Source: Incurvaria masculella (Eukaryota; Arthropoda; Insecta; Lepidoptera; Incurvariidae). From it: 64,000 nucleotides of DNA. The notes under the pieces are model-generated. The model had not been told where the DNA came from, searched no databases, and saw only the letters and a list, made by a program, of their open reading frames with translations. The DNA is taken from assembly GCA_946894095.1 (NCBI GenBank), contig OX335652.1, positions 11,183,001 to 11,247,000 of the forward strand, read 5' to 3'. The translations under genes and the position numbers were made by a program. Positions 1 through 10,688 of this stretch are shown piece by piece. Position 1 is the stretch's first letter, and every line of letters starts with the position of its first letter.

Positions 1-180
1 GTTGTAACATGGAATTACATTCTACGTTTTAATGAGTAGTTTTATAAGTAAAACACAGAATGCATTGTGAGGCTTCTTTGTGAAAATAAAACTGTATTGA
101 AAAGGTGATGTATTTTTGGCACCTATGGGCGGACTACATATTTCACTAAGTACCTGCTTGCTTGGATGGCATGATGCTGA
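1..180. other. no recognisable feature
   Basis: AT-rich sequence in which I recognise neither a coding region nor one of the repeat families of this window. Confidence 0.5.
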
Positions 181-562
181 ACCGGCGTAACATATGAAAA
201 AAAATGAGGGAATTGGATCAGTTCTGTGTTGGCAACATTAACAAACAATATACAGCGGCGTATTTTACGTATTGCAACATTATAACGAACTTTCCATTCT
301 CTTCTTCTCCGACCTTCAATGTAATCATCGCTGTTATAGATATTTCTTTTATTAAATTAAACAAGTAAACTATGCAGTTACGTCTTCCACATTATTATAC
401 CAACGCCCCAATCTAACCGAGCTACAAATACTAACTCCTACATTCTGAACCTATCAAAAGTTAATGCCAAAATCTACCCAGTAGTAAGAGCGCAGACGGT
501 ATGACATGAACGCTTCTGATTGGTGCAGAATTAAACGAATTAAATACATATTTTGTCCCATG
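181..562 (+). repeat. repeat L, copy 1 (inverted-repeat element)
   Basis: The ends resemble those of the element at 45296-45688: a left part with GAGGGAATTGGATCAGTTC and a right part containing TTCTGATTGGTGCAGAATT followed by AACGAATTAAATACATATTT. The two ends are imperfect inverted repeats of each other, and the spacing (about 380-390 bp) is alike in both copies. The interiors do not look alike by eye, so this may be a foldback element with a divergent middle. Class not recognised. Confidence 0.4.
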
Positions 563-647
563 TTATGCTCTGGTCTAACTCCCAAGGGTCTCTGTGCATC
601 GCCTCTACTATGAAGAATGATTTTTGGACCTCCAATCAAACTCATAT

Positions 648-830
648 TTTTTAATAGAAGGCCACACTTACTGTCATGATATTAGCTCACACCGCATGGG
701 AACTAGGTACACGCCAGAACGAAAAATGTCTTTGATGATACCAATCCGAGTGGGATTAAACCTACACCTAGTAAGTAAGAAAAGGGATACACATACAGTC
801 TTACATGGAATCATAACCACAAACGATTTA
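648..830 (-). mobile_element. SINE B, diverged copy
   Basis: Matches the minus orientation of the tRNA-headed SINE: CATGATATTAGCTCACACC, then GAACTAGGTAC, then GTGGGATTAAACCTACACC and CTAGTAAGTAAG. The stretch that normally lies between (GAGCACGGCTACATTGAACT) is missing, so the copy carries an internal deletion. Confidence 0.7.
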
Positions 831-908
831 TCCCTCAACACCCAACGGGCGGGTAATACAACAATACACGGGCACAATTATGCAATGAAAACCAACCGAT
901 CGTTTAGA

Positions 909-985
909 TGTTTTTATTATTATATATTATTATATATTTATTATTATATAAATATGATTATATATTATATATAATATTATTATTT
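909..985. repeat. AT microsatellite
   Basis: Low-complexity run of TTA, TATA and ATTAT units about 75 bp long. No coding capacity. Confidence 0.85.
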
Positions 986-1354
986 TATTCAGAGGGTCGA
1001 TAAACTGTGAAACGCACTAACTTAATTACACGCAACTTTCTGCATTCCCTGAAGAAGTTAGAAAACCCATGCGTACTCGTCCGGAGCCTCTTGATTTAGA
1101 GTTTACTCCAAGGCATTATGTTGTTGTATTTATCCTAAAATGATATTAAAAAAAAAAACATCTATTTAAAGGTAGTTATGATTGGGTATGCTCCACCATA
1201 AAACCTACTTCCATGTGGGAAGGTGGTTGATATTAGGCTAATATGATAGGAGACTAGATTAGATATCTGACATATGATTTAATTGATAATTAAAGCCAAA
1301 ATAACTACATGACCGTGAACTAGCTGCGTTTGGCTACCGACCTGCGAGAATGTT

Positions 1355-1428
1355 GTGTATTGGTATAGTAACTTAACAGTAGTTGTGTAGTATTAGCCAT
1401 CCATGTCAGGTTTCATGAAAAAAACATA
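1355..1428 (+). mobile_element. SINE B, 3' end fragment
   Basis: Ends in ATTAGCCATCCATGTCAGG followed by an A-rich run, the 3' terminus seen in the full-length copy at 7921-8316. Truncated on the 5' side. Confidence 0.65.
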
Positions 1429-1450
1429 GGTTTGCCTCAACCATCACATT

Positions 1451-1890
1451 AGTCAGTCAGTGTGTTAGTGTCCACTGCTGTGCAGTTTTTGTCCAGTCTT
1501 CCCGGCCGTCAGCGGTACGGAACCACTGCTTTCTGCCGACGCACTTGATGTCGTCGTCCCACCAGGCGGGCGGTCTTCGCACACTCCGTTTTCCTGTCAA
1601 CGGCCGCCAGTGTACGCCGTTACTCCAACGGTCGTCGTCTCTTCGGCTGACGTGACCTGCCCACTGCCACTTGAGCTTAGCCACCCGGTGTCCAATATCG
1701 ACTACTTTGGGACGTCGGCGGATTGCCTCGTTACGAACCATATCCCGTAGCGATATTCCCAGCAAGGCTCACTCCATTGCTCGCTGGGCAACTTTCAACC
1801 TTTGGACAACGGCGACCGCCAGAGTCCACGTTTCACACCCGCACGTCAAAACCGGTAGAACGGACTAGTCATATATGCTGGTCTTTAAAT
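1451..1890 (-). pseudogene. non-LTR retrotransposon RT C-terminus, broken (RTE/endonuclease-RT type)
   Basis: Read on the minus strand, this encodes the C-terminal tail of a non-LTR retrotransposon polyprotein. Recognisable blocks are VAKLKWQWAGHVSRR, WRPLTGKRSVRRPPAWWDDD and a final AQQWTLTH before the stop at about 1457. Upstream the same frame contains SVLPVLTCGCETW and LKVAQRAME, which normally lie just after the palm domain. Two in-frame stops interrupt it: a TGA just after RAME and a TAG just before SVLPV. No catalytic RT motif is present. The piece is therefore a dead, 5'-truncated copy. The family is assigned from memory of similar lepidopteran tails (RTE-like); jockey-like is less likely. 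Confidence 0.8.
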
Positions 1891-4050
1891 TTTGCGGAAG
1901 GTCAGACCTCAGAGCGAATTAAAGCATTCCGAAGGCATCCCAACTCATTTGAATCCGTCTCTCAACCTCCTTAGTCAGTCCTACCCAACACATTACCCCT
2001 TCGAAACTTCACGATATACGCAAACTCAAGATAACTATGCAGTAGTAATAACTCGCCGCCTTTTGATCGGCTCGCGCTATTAATTCAAGTGTGTTATCGT
2101 TCGGACGCGTATGCGTGGCTCGGAAGCGGTCGCGTAGGCTCGTACTGCGATCGCTGGACGTCACAAGTACGGTGGGCGGCGTTCAAGCGGCGGCGTTCTA
2201 CCTTTGACGTTCGCACAGTAATTCGTGGTGTGACGTATGAACTTCCGGGTACCGAGTTAGTGCACGTCACATACTGCTGTGAATTTAGTTACCACCTACG
2301 TGTCTAGGCAAATAGATCATGCTTTTAATATATCGGTATTGGTTCAAATGTTTGTATTAGTCTATTCGTGAATACTTACCGTCATGCCGCTTAACCGGAG
2401 GGGTAGCTAGTCATGTCGGGCCATACTTTATGTACTGTAGCCGTTTGTACATGTTCTGGTTACGCATTAGCCTGCAATGTTCGATTTTAATTTGGGGAGA
2501 GTAATTGCTCTTAGATCTCAAATCGCAGGCCAATATAAAACCAGTGGCTCTTTGAGCTGTTTACTTCGCGAGTCTCTCTTTGCAAAGCTTAAAACTGAAT
2601 AAATGTTTACAGCACACCTTACGACTATATCCTATTAATTTCCTTGATTTTTTCTCAATTGGTACTTACCTAACGCTTAAGGTCTTGTCACAAAACAATT
2701 TTTTTGTGATATTTTTGAATATTTTAATTTTTTTTTCAAAAACTTGCTATACACAAAAATGATACAATTATTGAACCTGCTCACAAAATTTCACGAGAAT
2801 GGGTTAAGAAATACGAGCTGTAGAGGAAAACAGCCGGACAGACATACGAACAAATTTTATGTACAGCTCTACTTGTACCTAATACCGATTAATCCTAAAA
2901 TTAATTTAAATAAATGCGTCTCTCTAGCATAAAAGTTTCCCGATAAAACTAACGGCCGACACAGCTCCACCAATTTTTTGGGTGACCGATTTGGCGAACG
3001 CATTTAGGGATCAAATTCGCATTACCAATGAACTAAAAACAATTTTGATAAACGGAACGAATTGTTTGATATAAATAACAATGAGAAAGAATTCAAATCA
3101 TTTTATATGTTTTAATGGTTACAAAATTACTGTTTCCCATAATTTATGCTGCTTCAGATGCACAGAATTCCGACTCCTGATTCAAAGGAATGCCTGCCAT
3201 AATCTAATTAAAATGCTTACAAATAGATGTCACTATTTAATATACAATAAATCATAATAAATGTTTTCTTCATGAATTAAATGTTCGAAAGTTAGCGAGA
3301 TGTTTAGAGTCAAGTTTATTTACTCTACAAAAATCGATCAGAATCAACGATCTATGACGTCATCGCAAGTTAGTTATAAGGTGCTATTTTCAGGCCACGT
3401 CGAAGCCTGAGTGATTAATACTGAATATAGGATGGCTAAATCAGTCGACGGACATACGCGCGACACACAATAAATCAATCGGAAGCGGTCGGTTTATTAA
3501 TAGACACACCCTAATCACCCCTAATGACACAAATGGAGGTTGAACATTTTATGGCAAAACGCAAGTAAATTCGTACCTGAAAAGAAGGAGGTTCCTACAT
3601 TGAGACAATGGAAAATTATTAGTATTTTATTAACTGTTCGAAAAAATAATTTGATGCGGTCGAACATGAAAATAAAAAAAAAATCTATTTTTTTTTAAAT
3701 TTAAGATTTCATTTGTGATTTTACCTTCGTGAACTAAAAAAAATGCGAAAATAATCACATTGTGGTTTTCTGGCAGCAATCGACGGGGTCAATCATAAGG
3801 ATCAAATGTCTTCAGTAAATTTTCTAAATATTTTATTCATGGAGCCTCTTATCTAACTTTCACAGATTCTGTGAATGTACACAAAATCGGTAGCATTTAT
3901 ATTCTTACAAATATAAAAGCAAAGATGCCAAACATCTTCTTTTGCCTCCAATATCTTTATTCGTTCGCAATCATACTGTAACAGCATGCTTCCCTATCTG
4001 AATGACTCGATCAGATAGAGGTTCGCAACCGGAACTATGGGCACGGCAGT
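1891..4050. other. no gene recognised
   Basis: Mostly AT-rich DNA. 2080-2310 is richer in GC and contains several CGT/ACG-rich stretches, but I find no convincing exon. 2640-2740 and 3660-3740 are poly-T/poly-A-rich. A TGACGTCA site lies at about 3355. None of the window's repeat families is obvious here. Confidence 0.5.
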
Positions 4051-4125
4051 TTGGACTATAGAGCACTTCCTGCGGGAGTTGGCGATGCCCAGCTTCGGGC
4101 TTCCGCCCCCGAAAATGAGGTCACA

Positions 4126-4470
4126 ATCGCAGGGGTTGTGTGGTTAGCTTTAGTAGCGTTTGTATCCAGCAAGCACGTTGCGATCGGGCTGTCCGCTCCG
4201 CACGCACAAAAAATCGCAGGGGTTGTGTGGTTAGCTTTAGTAGCGTTTGTATCCAGCAAGCACGTTGCGATCGGGCTGTCCGCTCCGCACGCACAAAAAA
4301 TCGCAGGGGTTGTGTGGTTAGCTTTAGTAGCGTTTGTATCCAGCAAGCACGTTGCGATCGGGCTGTCCGCTCCGCACGCACAAACAATCGCAGGGGTTGT
4401 GTGGTTAGCTTTAGTAGCGTTTGTATCCAGCAAGCACGTTGCGATCGGGCTGTCCGCTCCGCACACAAAC
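4126..4470 (+). repeat. 87-bp minisatellite, about 4 units
   Basis: Units start at 4126, 4213, 4300 and 4387, giving a period of exactly 87 bp. Each begins ATCGCAGGGGTTGTGTGG and ends CCGCTCCGCAC. Units are essentially identical apart from the last few bases (CAAAAA versus CAAACA, and a truncated last unit). Because 87 is divisible by 3, any frame open in one unit stays open through the array. That produces reading frames of about 115-165 codons on both strands (4051-4548 plus, 4056-4553 minus). I take those frames to be by-products of the repeat, not a gene: they show no recognisable domain and comparable frames exist on both strands. Confidence 0.9.
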
Positions 4471-5420
4471 GTGATGACAGAGGGATCCCTGAGGAGTTCA
4501 GTTGCCCTTGTTAACTCGGAAGGTACCTGGCGCAGAGTTAGCGCGTAAGACACCTCCAGTCTGGAGATCTAGTAGGACTACTGGACTGCCAAGGTGCGCT
4601 GCCTGCCTGTTTTGCGTTGAGCAATGGTGGAATGGGCACGGAGGAAAAGCATTATGCAAGCAGCTAAAGAATAAGAAGAGATACAACGTTAGAGTATTAA
4701 ATTTGGGATGAGACGTACTTCACGGCACTGTATCGAATCCAAGACTTGCTTAAACCAGTTATTTAGCTTATCCGTTCCACAAGGTTGTGGCTTTTATAAC
4801 AATCTTTATTTGACTGTTTCACCCCTGATTTATCCACCTCCTGCTAACTAAAATCCGATAGTTATATTTCGGTTACATTGCATATTTATATCGTGTAAGC
4901 GAAAGATGTGTGTAGCAAGGTGTGCTGAAAATGGGCGTTAGTAAATTCGAAAATCTACGGACAGAACATACCAGTAACAAGTTTTTAAATAATGTAAACT
5001 AGGTGTTTTTTTAAGAATATTATTACACGTGATAACACCGTAGGGCCATAAGTGAAACAATATTTTATTATTTTTAAAAATAACTACTACTTATTTTGGA
5101 TTTTTATAAAGTTGAAAGATGATCTAGCTAAATTTAAAACTAATAACGGTAAATATTGGACGCTCATATTCTTTGTTAAAACTTTTTTATGAAAATGTAT
5201 GAATATTTTCTAATTTGAGAACACAAAGCACCAGCAATTTACAGTTTTATCTTTAAATTATAGCTAGACCATCAGTCTACATATTTACTTTTTGGATTAT
5301 CTAAATTCGTAGTGGTAATTTTTTTAATATACTTAAATATGGTTTAAGTTACGTTCTTATCAAACTAACGCAATTAACTCTTATCACGGCGAAAAAAAAA
5401 GATTTCGAATGAATCTAAAA
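4471..5420. other. no gene recognised
   Basis: The stretch just after the minisatellite (4480-4700) is moderately GC-rich and holds short open frames without recognisable domains. 4700-5420 is AT-rich with nothing I can name. Confidence 0.5.
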
Positions 5421-5698
5421 ACCGGCCAAGTGCGAGTCGGACTCGCACACGAAGGGTTCCGTACCATCGTACAAAATTTACAAAAAAAAAAACCAGTTTT
5501 TTGTATGGGCCCCCCCTTTAATTTTTATTATTTTATAATGTTAGCTATTTGTATAGCGGCAAAATAAATACATAATCTGTGAAAATTTCAGCTTCCTACC
5601 TGTTACGGTTCATGAGATACAGCCCTGTGACAGACGGACGGACAGCGGAGGCTTAGTAATAGGGTTCCGTTTTCACCCTTTGGCTACGGAATCCAAAA
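5421..5698 (+). repeat. repeat A, copy 1
   Basis: Begins ACCGGCCAAGTGCGAGTCGG and ends with GGGTTCCGTTTTCACCC, TTTGG and a degraded GGAACCC motif. It contains the palindrome GCGAGTCGGACTCGC near the left end, TATAGCGGCAAAATAAATAC in the middle and GACAGACGGACGGACAGCGG near the right end. About 278 bp, no coding capacity. The family recurs eight times in this window on both strands. Confidence 0.92.
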
Positions 5699-6267
5699 AC
5701 AATGAAATTTACCCAATAGTCTTCTAAACAAACATTAAAAATGCTATTATGAAAATGCTATTGTTTATAAGGTAGAGTTTTAAAAACATGTATTAAAATG
5801 TTCCATCATCTCTGAGGGAAAAATCGAGCCAAAGGATAGCACGGGTCATTGAGAGCAGTATATTTTAGAGTTAAGAGTTCGGGATTCATTGTTCGTGAGA
5901 TGAGAATGAGTTGCGATGTTGCGATCCCATCGCTTGTGGAACTTTCACTACATACCGACTCTTTACGATCCTCGTTCAGGAACTTTATGTCACCCGATCG
6001 TGCTAGGTACCCATCAGGACTAGCCTTGAATTACAAATTTTCAGACTAATCTATGATAGGAACCCAATTAAACGTGGCCTTTAAAGTGTTCGACTAGGAG
6101 GACTGCCGTGGAATATTTTTATTTGAGGTTATGTTAAGTTGATATATCAATTAATACAGTCAAAATGCTTTAGCATAGGATTAATACGCGAAACTAGCGC
6201 CAACTAGTAGTAGATAGCATTGTATCGACTCCAATATAATCCAGAAATTCGTTGGCTGACGTAATTT
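5699..6267. other. no gene recognised
   Basis: AT-rich spacer. The short open frame at 5849-6049 has no recognisable domain, and I do not call it. Confidence 0.5.
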
Positions 6268-6340
6268 GTCGGGTTAGGTAAGCGGTAAGAACAGTGTGCT
6301 TGTAATCGAAAGGTCACAGGTTCGAATCCTGCTTCCGACG
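6268..6340 (+). tRNA. tRNA-like sequence, probable tRNA-Thr(TGT)-like pseudogene or SINE head
   Basis: Exactly 73 bases fit the tRNA layout. The acceptor GTCGGGT pairs with TTCCGAC at five Watson-Crick pairs plus one G-T. A14 and the GG of the D loop are present, the loop CTTGTAA places TGT at the anticodon, and the T loop is TTCGAAT with a near-complete stem. The internal promoter is good: TAGGTAAGCGG as A box and GGTTCGAATCC as a perfect B box. The anticodon stem (GTGTG against TCGAA) and the D stem are badly paired, so a functional tRNA is unlikely. It could be a decayed tRNA gene or the head of a SINE. Confidence 0.45.
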
Positions 6341-7920
6341 AATGTCACGGCCAAAAACGTTTTATGATAATTTACAAAATCGGATAACAATGCTTAAATG
6401 TAGATGTAGTTGGTTAACTGGATCAATCTTGTTTGATATTGCTAATTTGGCTAATAAATGTTATAGGACATATTCATAACCACAAAATAAGTGCAATAAC
6501 ACTCTATATCAGAAATATTGCAATTAATTCAAATTATGATTTGTATTTTTAACTTTATTTCCTTTTTTAATGATTGTTTTTATTTTAAGTTTGCATGGTG
6601 GTGTATACTATATTAAAACAAAGACAGCTCGATTATCAATCTTCAATTGATAGCAAGCTCAAAAGTGTGTAACATTGATCCAGCAGTTTCTTTACTAACA
6701 TATTAAATATTGCTTAGGTCGCACTTAATAACAACGGTTACAGTAAAGACAAATTGATTTCCAAATTTCCCAATTTCAAGGTCAATTCTAACCGAGATTA
6801 AAGCAAGTTGACCTCCAGTTTCGCTATCAAATTTATTGTCAGTTAATCCAAAGTTAATTAGCGACATTTCTTAGGAGGCTTACTGCTGATCTTTTAGCGT
6901 TACACAAACACGCAAATGTTTATGCCATAAAGTATTTCCACACATAATTACAGTGTTCGGCTTCAAAATCTCTAAAGTCGCTATTCGAAGTATACAGGTA
7001 CTGTGTCCACACGAGGGAATCCTAAAATAAACATGAGGTTAGCCGAAGAAAAAAGGTACACGACGATGTTAACTTATATTTAGGGCTGGTGGAAACAAGA
7101 ACAGAAATTGAAATTTACACTTGTAAATCAACTTCACTTAAATTTTAGTGGGTGTTGAACAAACCGGAAGTAATTACATTCTGTCGAATAAAGATAGAGT
7201 GTAATCTAAGGATCCGTCTGTATTTGTTTTATATATACCCCATGTGTAAAGTGGCATTAATCAAATGAGTCCATCTGGATCCAAGAGTGTGCTATGTGGC
7301 TAGAATACAAGTCACGCTGAGAACGCATACGTTGGGAGAGTAAAATGTACCTGAACTATAACTTTACGCAGAATTTTCTTCGCCGTTTGCTCTTTGCATT
7401 AGTAGAGTAATAGTTAGAGTCAGTAAGAAACATGCGTTTGGAATGAGGAACTCAGTGGGAAATATATTGTTTTGTGATTTTTTTATTTGAGAAGGTCACA
7501 CCCACCAAACTAAAAAGTTGCTCCACTAATAGTAAACTGCCCATGTTATACTATTACCCCATTTGTTTGTATCAAATATATGTAGCATCCATCGGTTGCC
7601 AGAATGTCCTCGCCGCAAGATTAGCAGCGTCCGGTCCCGATAGTAACTAATCGGAACGCTGACGGTACATATCGTTGGGTCGCCGACGTTGGAGGTATGC
7701 ACATGGTAGGTCTCTACGCACCGATACACACGCACAGCATGTGCAAGTTAATAAGGATTTGCTAACAGGAGCCCATGGAGAAACTTGTAAGAGACAGGAG
7801 GCAGATGTAGTTGGCAGAGAACGCGGAAATGATTGGAAATAAAAACGCTGTCATCGCCTACTACGGAACTACTTAGTGGTATTTTATGTAACTGTGCATA
7901 GAAGACTAATAAAGCTTGGA
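6341..7920. other. no gene recognised
   Basis: AT-rich DNA without recognisable coding or family repeats. The open frame on the minus strand at 7526-7735 has no recognisable domain. Confidence 0.5.
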
Positions 7921-8316
7921 CAACTCGTGGTCTAGGGGCTAGAGGACTTGCCTTTCATGCAAGGGGTTATGGGTTTAAATCCTCGTCCCGGTCATGCACA
8001 GATTTTTTTTCTTTTCTGAATTAGATAAGTGTTTTTCGCCAAGAATGCGAGCTGCTCCATGGTTTGCTATCTGTGTAAAACTCTTTGCCCCGCTTCCCCT
8101 ACTAGGTGGCAGGGTTAAGCCGCCTGAGTTGCTATCACCGCATAGGTTGAAATTCTGGTTGGAGCGGCAATAAAAAAAAATACATGTTTTCCATTCAGAT
8201 TCAGTGTAGCCGTGCTCATAAATGGAAGGTTCTGGCACCTAATTCCTTCGGAAATGTTGTGTATATAGGCCAATATCATGACGGTAGCCATCCATGTCAG
8301 GTTCCATAAAAAAAAA
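7921..8316 (+). mobile_element. SINE B, full-length copy with tRNA head
   Basis: A tRNA-derived SINE of about 395 bp. The head carries an A box TGGTCTAGGGG (7928-7938) and a B box GGTTTAAATCC (7972-7982), which would drive RNA polymerase III. The body includes CACCTAGTAGG (read on the minus strand) and TCAGTGTAGCCGTGCTCATA, and the tail ends GTAGCCATCCATGTCAGG followed by an A run. About 19 copies or fragments of this family lie in the window on both strands. This copy and the one at 21330-21718 are the most complete. Insertion was presumably by a partner LINE, which I cannot identify. Confidence 0.85.
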
Positions 8317-8319
8317 TAT

Positions 8320-8432
8320 GCCTCACCTACTATCATGAAATCAGCTCAAAACACCACCGGTGCCTTGCCGGGACCTTCCTTATATTGCATGGATACATTC
8401 AACTGTATTGAAAACACGGACAATTTGGATGA
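8320..8432 (-). mobile_element. SINE B fragment, opposite orientation
   Basis: Immediately follows the full-length plus copy but reads in minus orientation: CATGAAATCAGCTCAAAACA, GCCTTGCCGGGACCTTCC and GAAAACACGGACAATTT are recognisable. Two copies therefore lie tail to tail at about 8316. Confidence 0.7.
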
Positions 8433-8807
8433 AAACGAGGCCGTGGAATTCGACCTTTTAACCTGGAATTCTTTAAAAGCTTCTAACGAATTCACTGAAC
8501 GAAATGCAGTGGGGCTCAAATATAAAGTTTATGTGCCTGAACCTCAGGAAATATAAATGGAGTAGGCATGAGAAAATGTTATTCATTTCACATCCCAGAT
8601 TGATTGAGAAGATGAAGAAAATACTTCCTATTACATGTTTATTAGATTTTTGTAAACATTGAATGTTGGTAAACAAAACTCACATAGATACGAACCTACT
8701 TGCCAGATGTCCATTGTTGTCCAAAGGTAGCAAACATTAAACGTCGCGTCATATTGTAAACAAACCTAAAGACGGCCGCAATTGTCATAGTAGGTGTGTG
8801 TTCTCAC

Positions 8808-9096
8808 CATGCGAGTTGGGCGCGAACCAGAGCGCGACGAGCTCCTCGACGCTGGCGCCGGGTTGATGCTGGTGCTGGGGCTGGTGCTGGGGCGGATGCT
8901 GGTGGTGGGGGGGGTGGTACTGGTGGTGGTGGTGGTGCGGCGGCTGCGGCGGCGGCGCGTAGTGCTGCGCGGCGAGCCCGCTCGGCCCCGCCTCCATGAG
9001 CAGCGCCTGCACCTGCGAGATGTCCACGAACTCGTCCCTCAGCTCCGGCCCGGGCGCCTCGTCCTCTGGCCGCCGCATCGCGAGCACCGAGAGCAT
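8808..9096 (-). CDS. candidate first coding exon, His/Pro/Gln-rich protein (partial)
   Basis: The most convincing host coding sequence in the window. On the minus strand an ATG at 9094-9096 (G at -3) opens 96 codons. A TGA lies in frame six codons upstream (9112-9114), so this is the first possible start; a second ATG follows six codons later. The encoded N-terminus has an acidic block (RRPEDEAPGPELRDEF), a short hydrophobic stretch (VDISQVQALLMEAG) and then a run rich in Pro, His and Gln. It ends VEELVALWFAPNSH. A splice donor GTGAGA follows directly (GT at 8806-8807), leaving the exon with one base of a split codon. Composition suggests a nuclear regulator, but I do not recognise the family. 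No matching second exon is visible downstream on the minus strand (below 8800), so it would have to lie beyond the window. Confidence 0.5.
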
Positions 9097-9600
9097 GGCA
9101 CGCGCCGCACATCACCCCGCCGAGCGCGACACCCGCTGCACCCACCGCACCACACACCGTCCTAATTGACTCCGTTGCGACGCACTCGCGAAGGCATTCC
9201 TCAAGCACTACTTGTAGAATTCATCACAGACTCGGATCGGAACGGACACGGGCGCCCGGGGCGGGGAAGGTCGACGTTCATTCACGGCGGGCGAATGAAT
9301 GGCGGCGTCGCAGGCTCGCTCGCGTCGCCCACGTGCGCGGGAAACTGGCGCGTCGCGGCGGCGGAAACTGCGGAGGGATAGGAGCGCGCGCGGACGGCGA
9401 AGCGCGAGTAACGGCTCGTCGGATTCGCGAAGCGGCGCGGCCGAGCGCGTGGGCGCGCGTGGGCGCCGCGCCCCGCGCCGCCCCGCCCCGCCGCGCCTGA
9501 CGTCGCCGCTGCACGCTACCCCGTGTCCCGGCACGCTCTACACTTTCTCCGCCGCCCCCGCGGCTCGGCCGCTCTATTCACGCGCGATGTGAATCACCCG
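9097..9600 (-). promoter_or_regulatory. GC-rich island upstream of the candidate exon
   Basis: A sharp rise in G+C and CpG content, including GCGCGC, CGCCCCGC and CCCGCCCCG stretches, in otherwise AT-rich DNA. It lies directly upstream of the minus-strand exon at 8808-9096, where a promoter and 5' untranslated region would be expected. No TATA box is obvious. Several open frames here on both strands are explained by high GC. Confidence 0.45.
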
Positions 9601-10480
9601 ACGCTATTTCAGCGGCGGATTCAGTGGTGTCGTAATTAGACGGGTGGAGAAGTAGTGACGTGCGTGTGAATCCAGCGGCTCGTAATTCTGTGTCGTTGGC
9701 AGGCTATTTTGGGTCGTTGCTCGTGGTAGGTCGGAATGCGCAGGCGACGGTGCACGACCGATGCTGTTGAAGAGGGCTTCCGAGATATGCACGTGTATTA
9801 TGACTTTCCGCTGAAAGGGACTGAAAAGACAGGGCAATTTATGCACAGGCTGTTCGGCACATCGACCGACAATTTTTTTTGTAGGTAAGTGATACCTTTG
9901 ATACCCAACCCATGATAGATATCACGTGGTATCGAGACACTTTTTTCTTCTTTACTTTTTAAATTACCGAAATTATAGCATGTTGTAGCGGAACATTGTG
10001 GTTGTTTTAGCACTATATAACATTTGTTAAATGTGACGATGGATTCTTGTTTAAAAAAAAAAATGATTTAATGAAGTTAATACCATGAAAAGAACTTATA
10101 GCCTGTCCTCCCCCCCCACCCGAAGACGAGTAAAAATATGACAGAATGCTCTATCATTATTATAAAAAACCGACATTTATTGAGAGCTTCGTTTTATTTA
10201 AAAAAGTTTGCTATCTTACGATTTTTCCAGGGGTAACCACATATCAAGGAATACATTTGCAAAAGTCTAATCATAAAGAAAAGCGAAGTATGTATGTAGT
10301 TCTAGTTAATCAAAGTGCCGAGCAGCCTGTATATTACCGTACCTGTTGAGTAGAATTAAGGTAAAATAAATCACTTTGGGCTGTGAACGACAAACCAATT
10401 AATATCTCACTCTCTTATTATTCTCGAATGTAGCCTTTTTTCCAAGACATCGACACAAAAGTATTTTCGTCGGCTGACCT
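9601..10480. other. no gene recognised
   Basis: Return to AT-rich sequence after the GC-rich island. A run of C at about 10110-10120 is the only low-complexity feature. Confidence 0.5.
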
Positions 10481-10680
10481 TAGTCAGGCATCACGTAAGT
10501 GCCGCGAATGAAGGTGAATTCAGACACGGGAGAGCGAAGTGGCGTGGGCGACGCGTTACCATAGCAACGACCTGTTGATCGCAGAACGCTCAAATGCCAA
10601 AGTTTCAGGCGGGCCGAGGGGGAGGCGGTGTGCACATGCGCATTGACGCCTGCTCGTCCCGGACAAACAGCCCCTTATGA
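10481..10680. promoter_or_regulatory. GC-rich stretch with an RFX X-box-like site
   Basis: Contains GTTACCATAGCAAC (10555-10568), which fits the RFX/DAF-19 X-box pattern of two inverted half-sites separated by two bases. The surrounding 140 bp are CpG-rich (GGCGTGGGCGACGCG, GGCGGGCCGAGGGGGAGGCG) and include GCACATGCGCATTG, resembling an NRF1 half-site. Together these look like a promoter. No exon was recognised beside it. Confidence 0.35.
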
Positions 10681-10688
10681 ATTAAATA

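Noticed and set aside
4051..4553. 165-codon frames on both strands over the minisatellite
   Set aside because: Explained by the 87-bp period being a multiple of three. No domain, and comparable frames exist on both strands.
8794..9592. Several other long frames on both strands in the GC-rich island
   Set aside because: GC-rich DNA has few stops. Only the minus frame ending at the GTGAGA donor has a start, an upstream stop and a donor that fit together.
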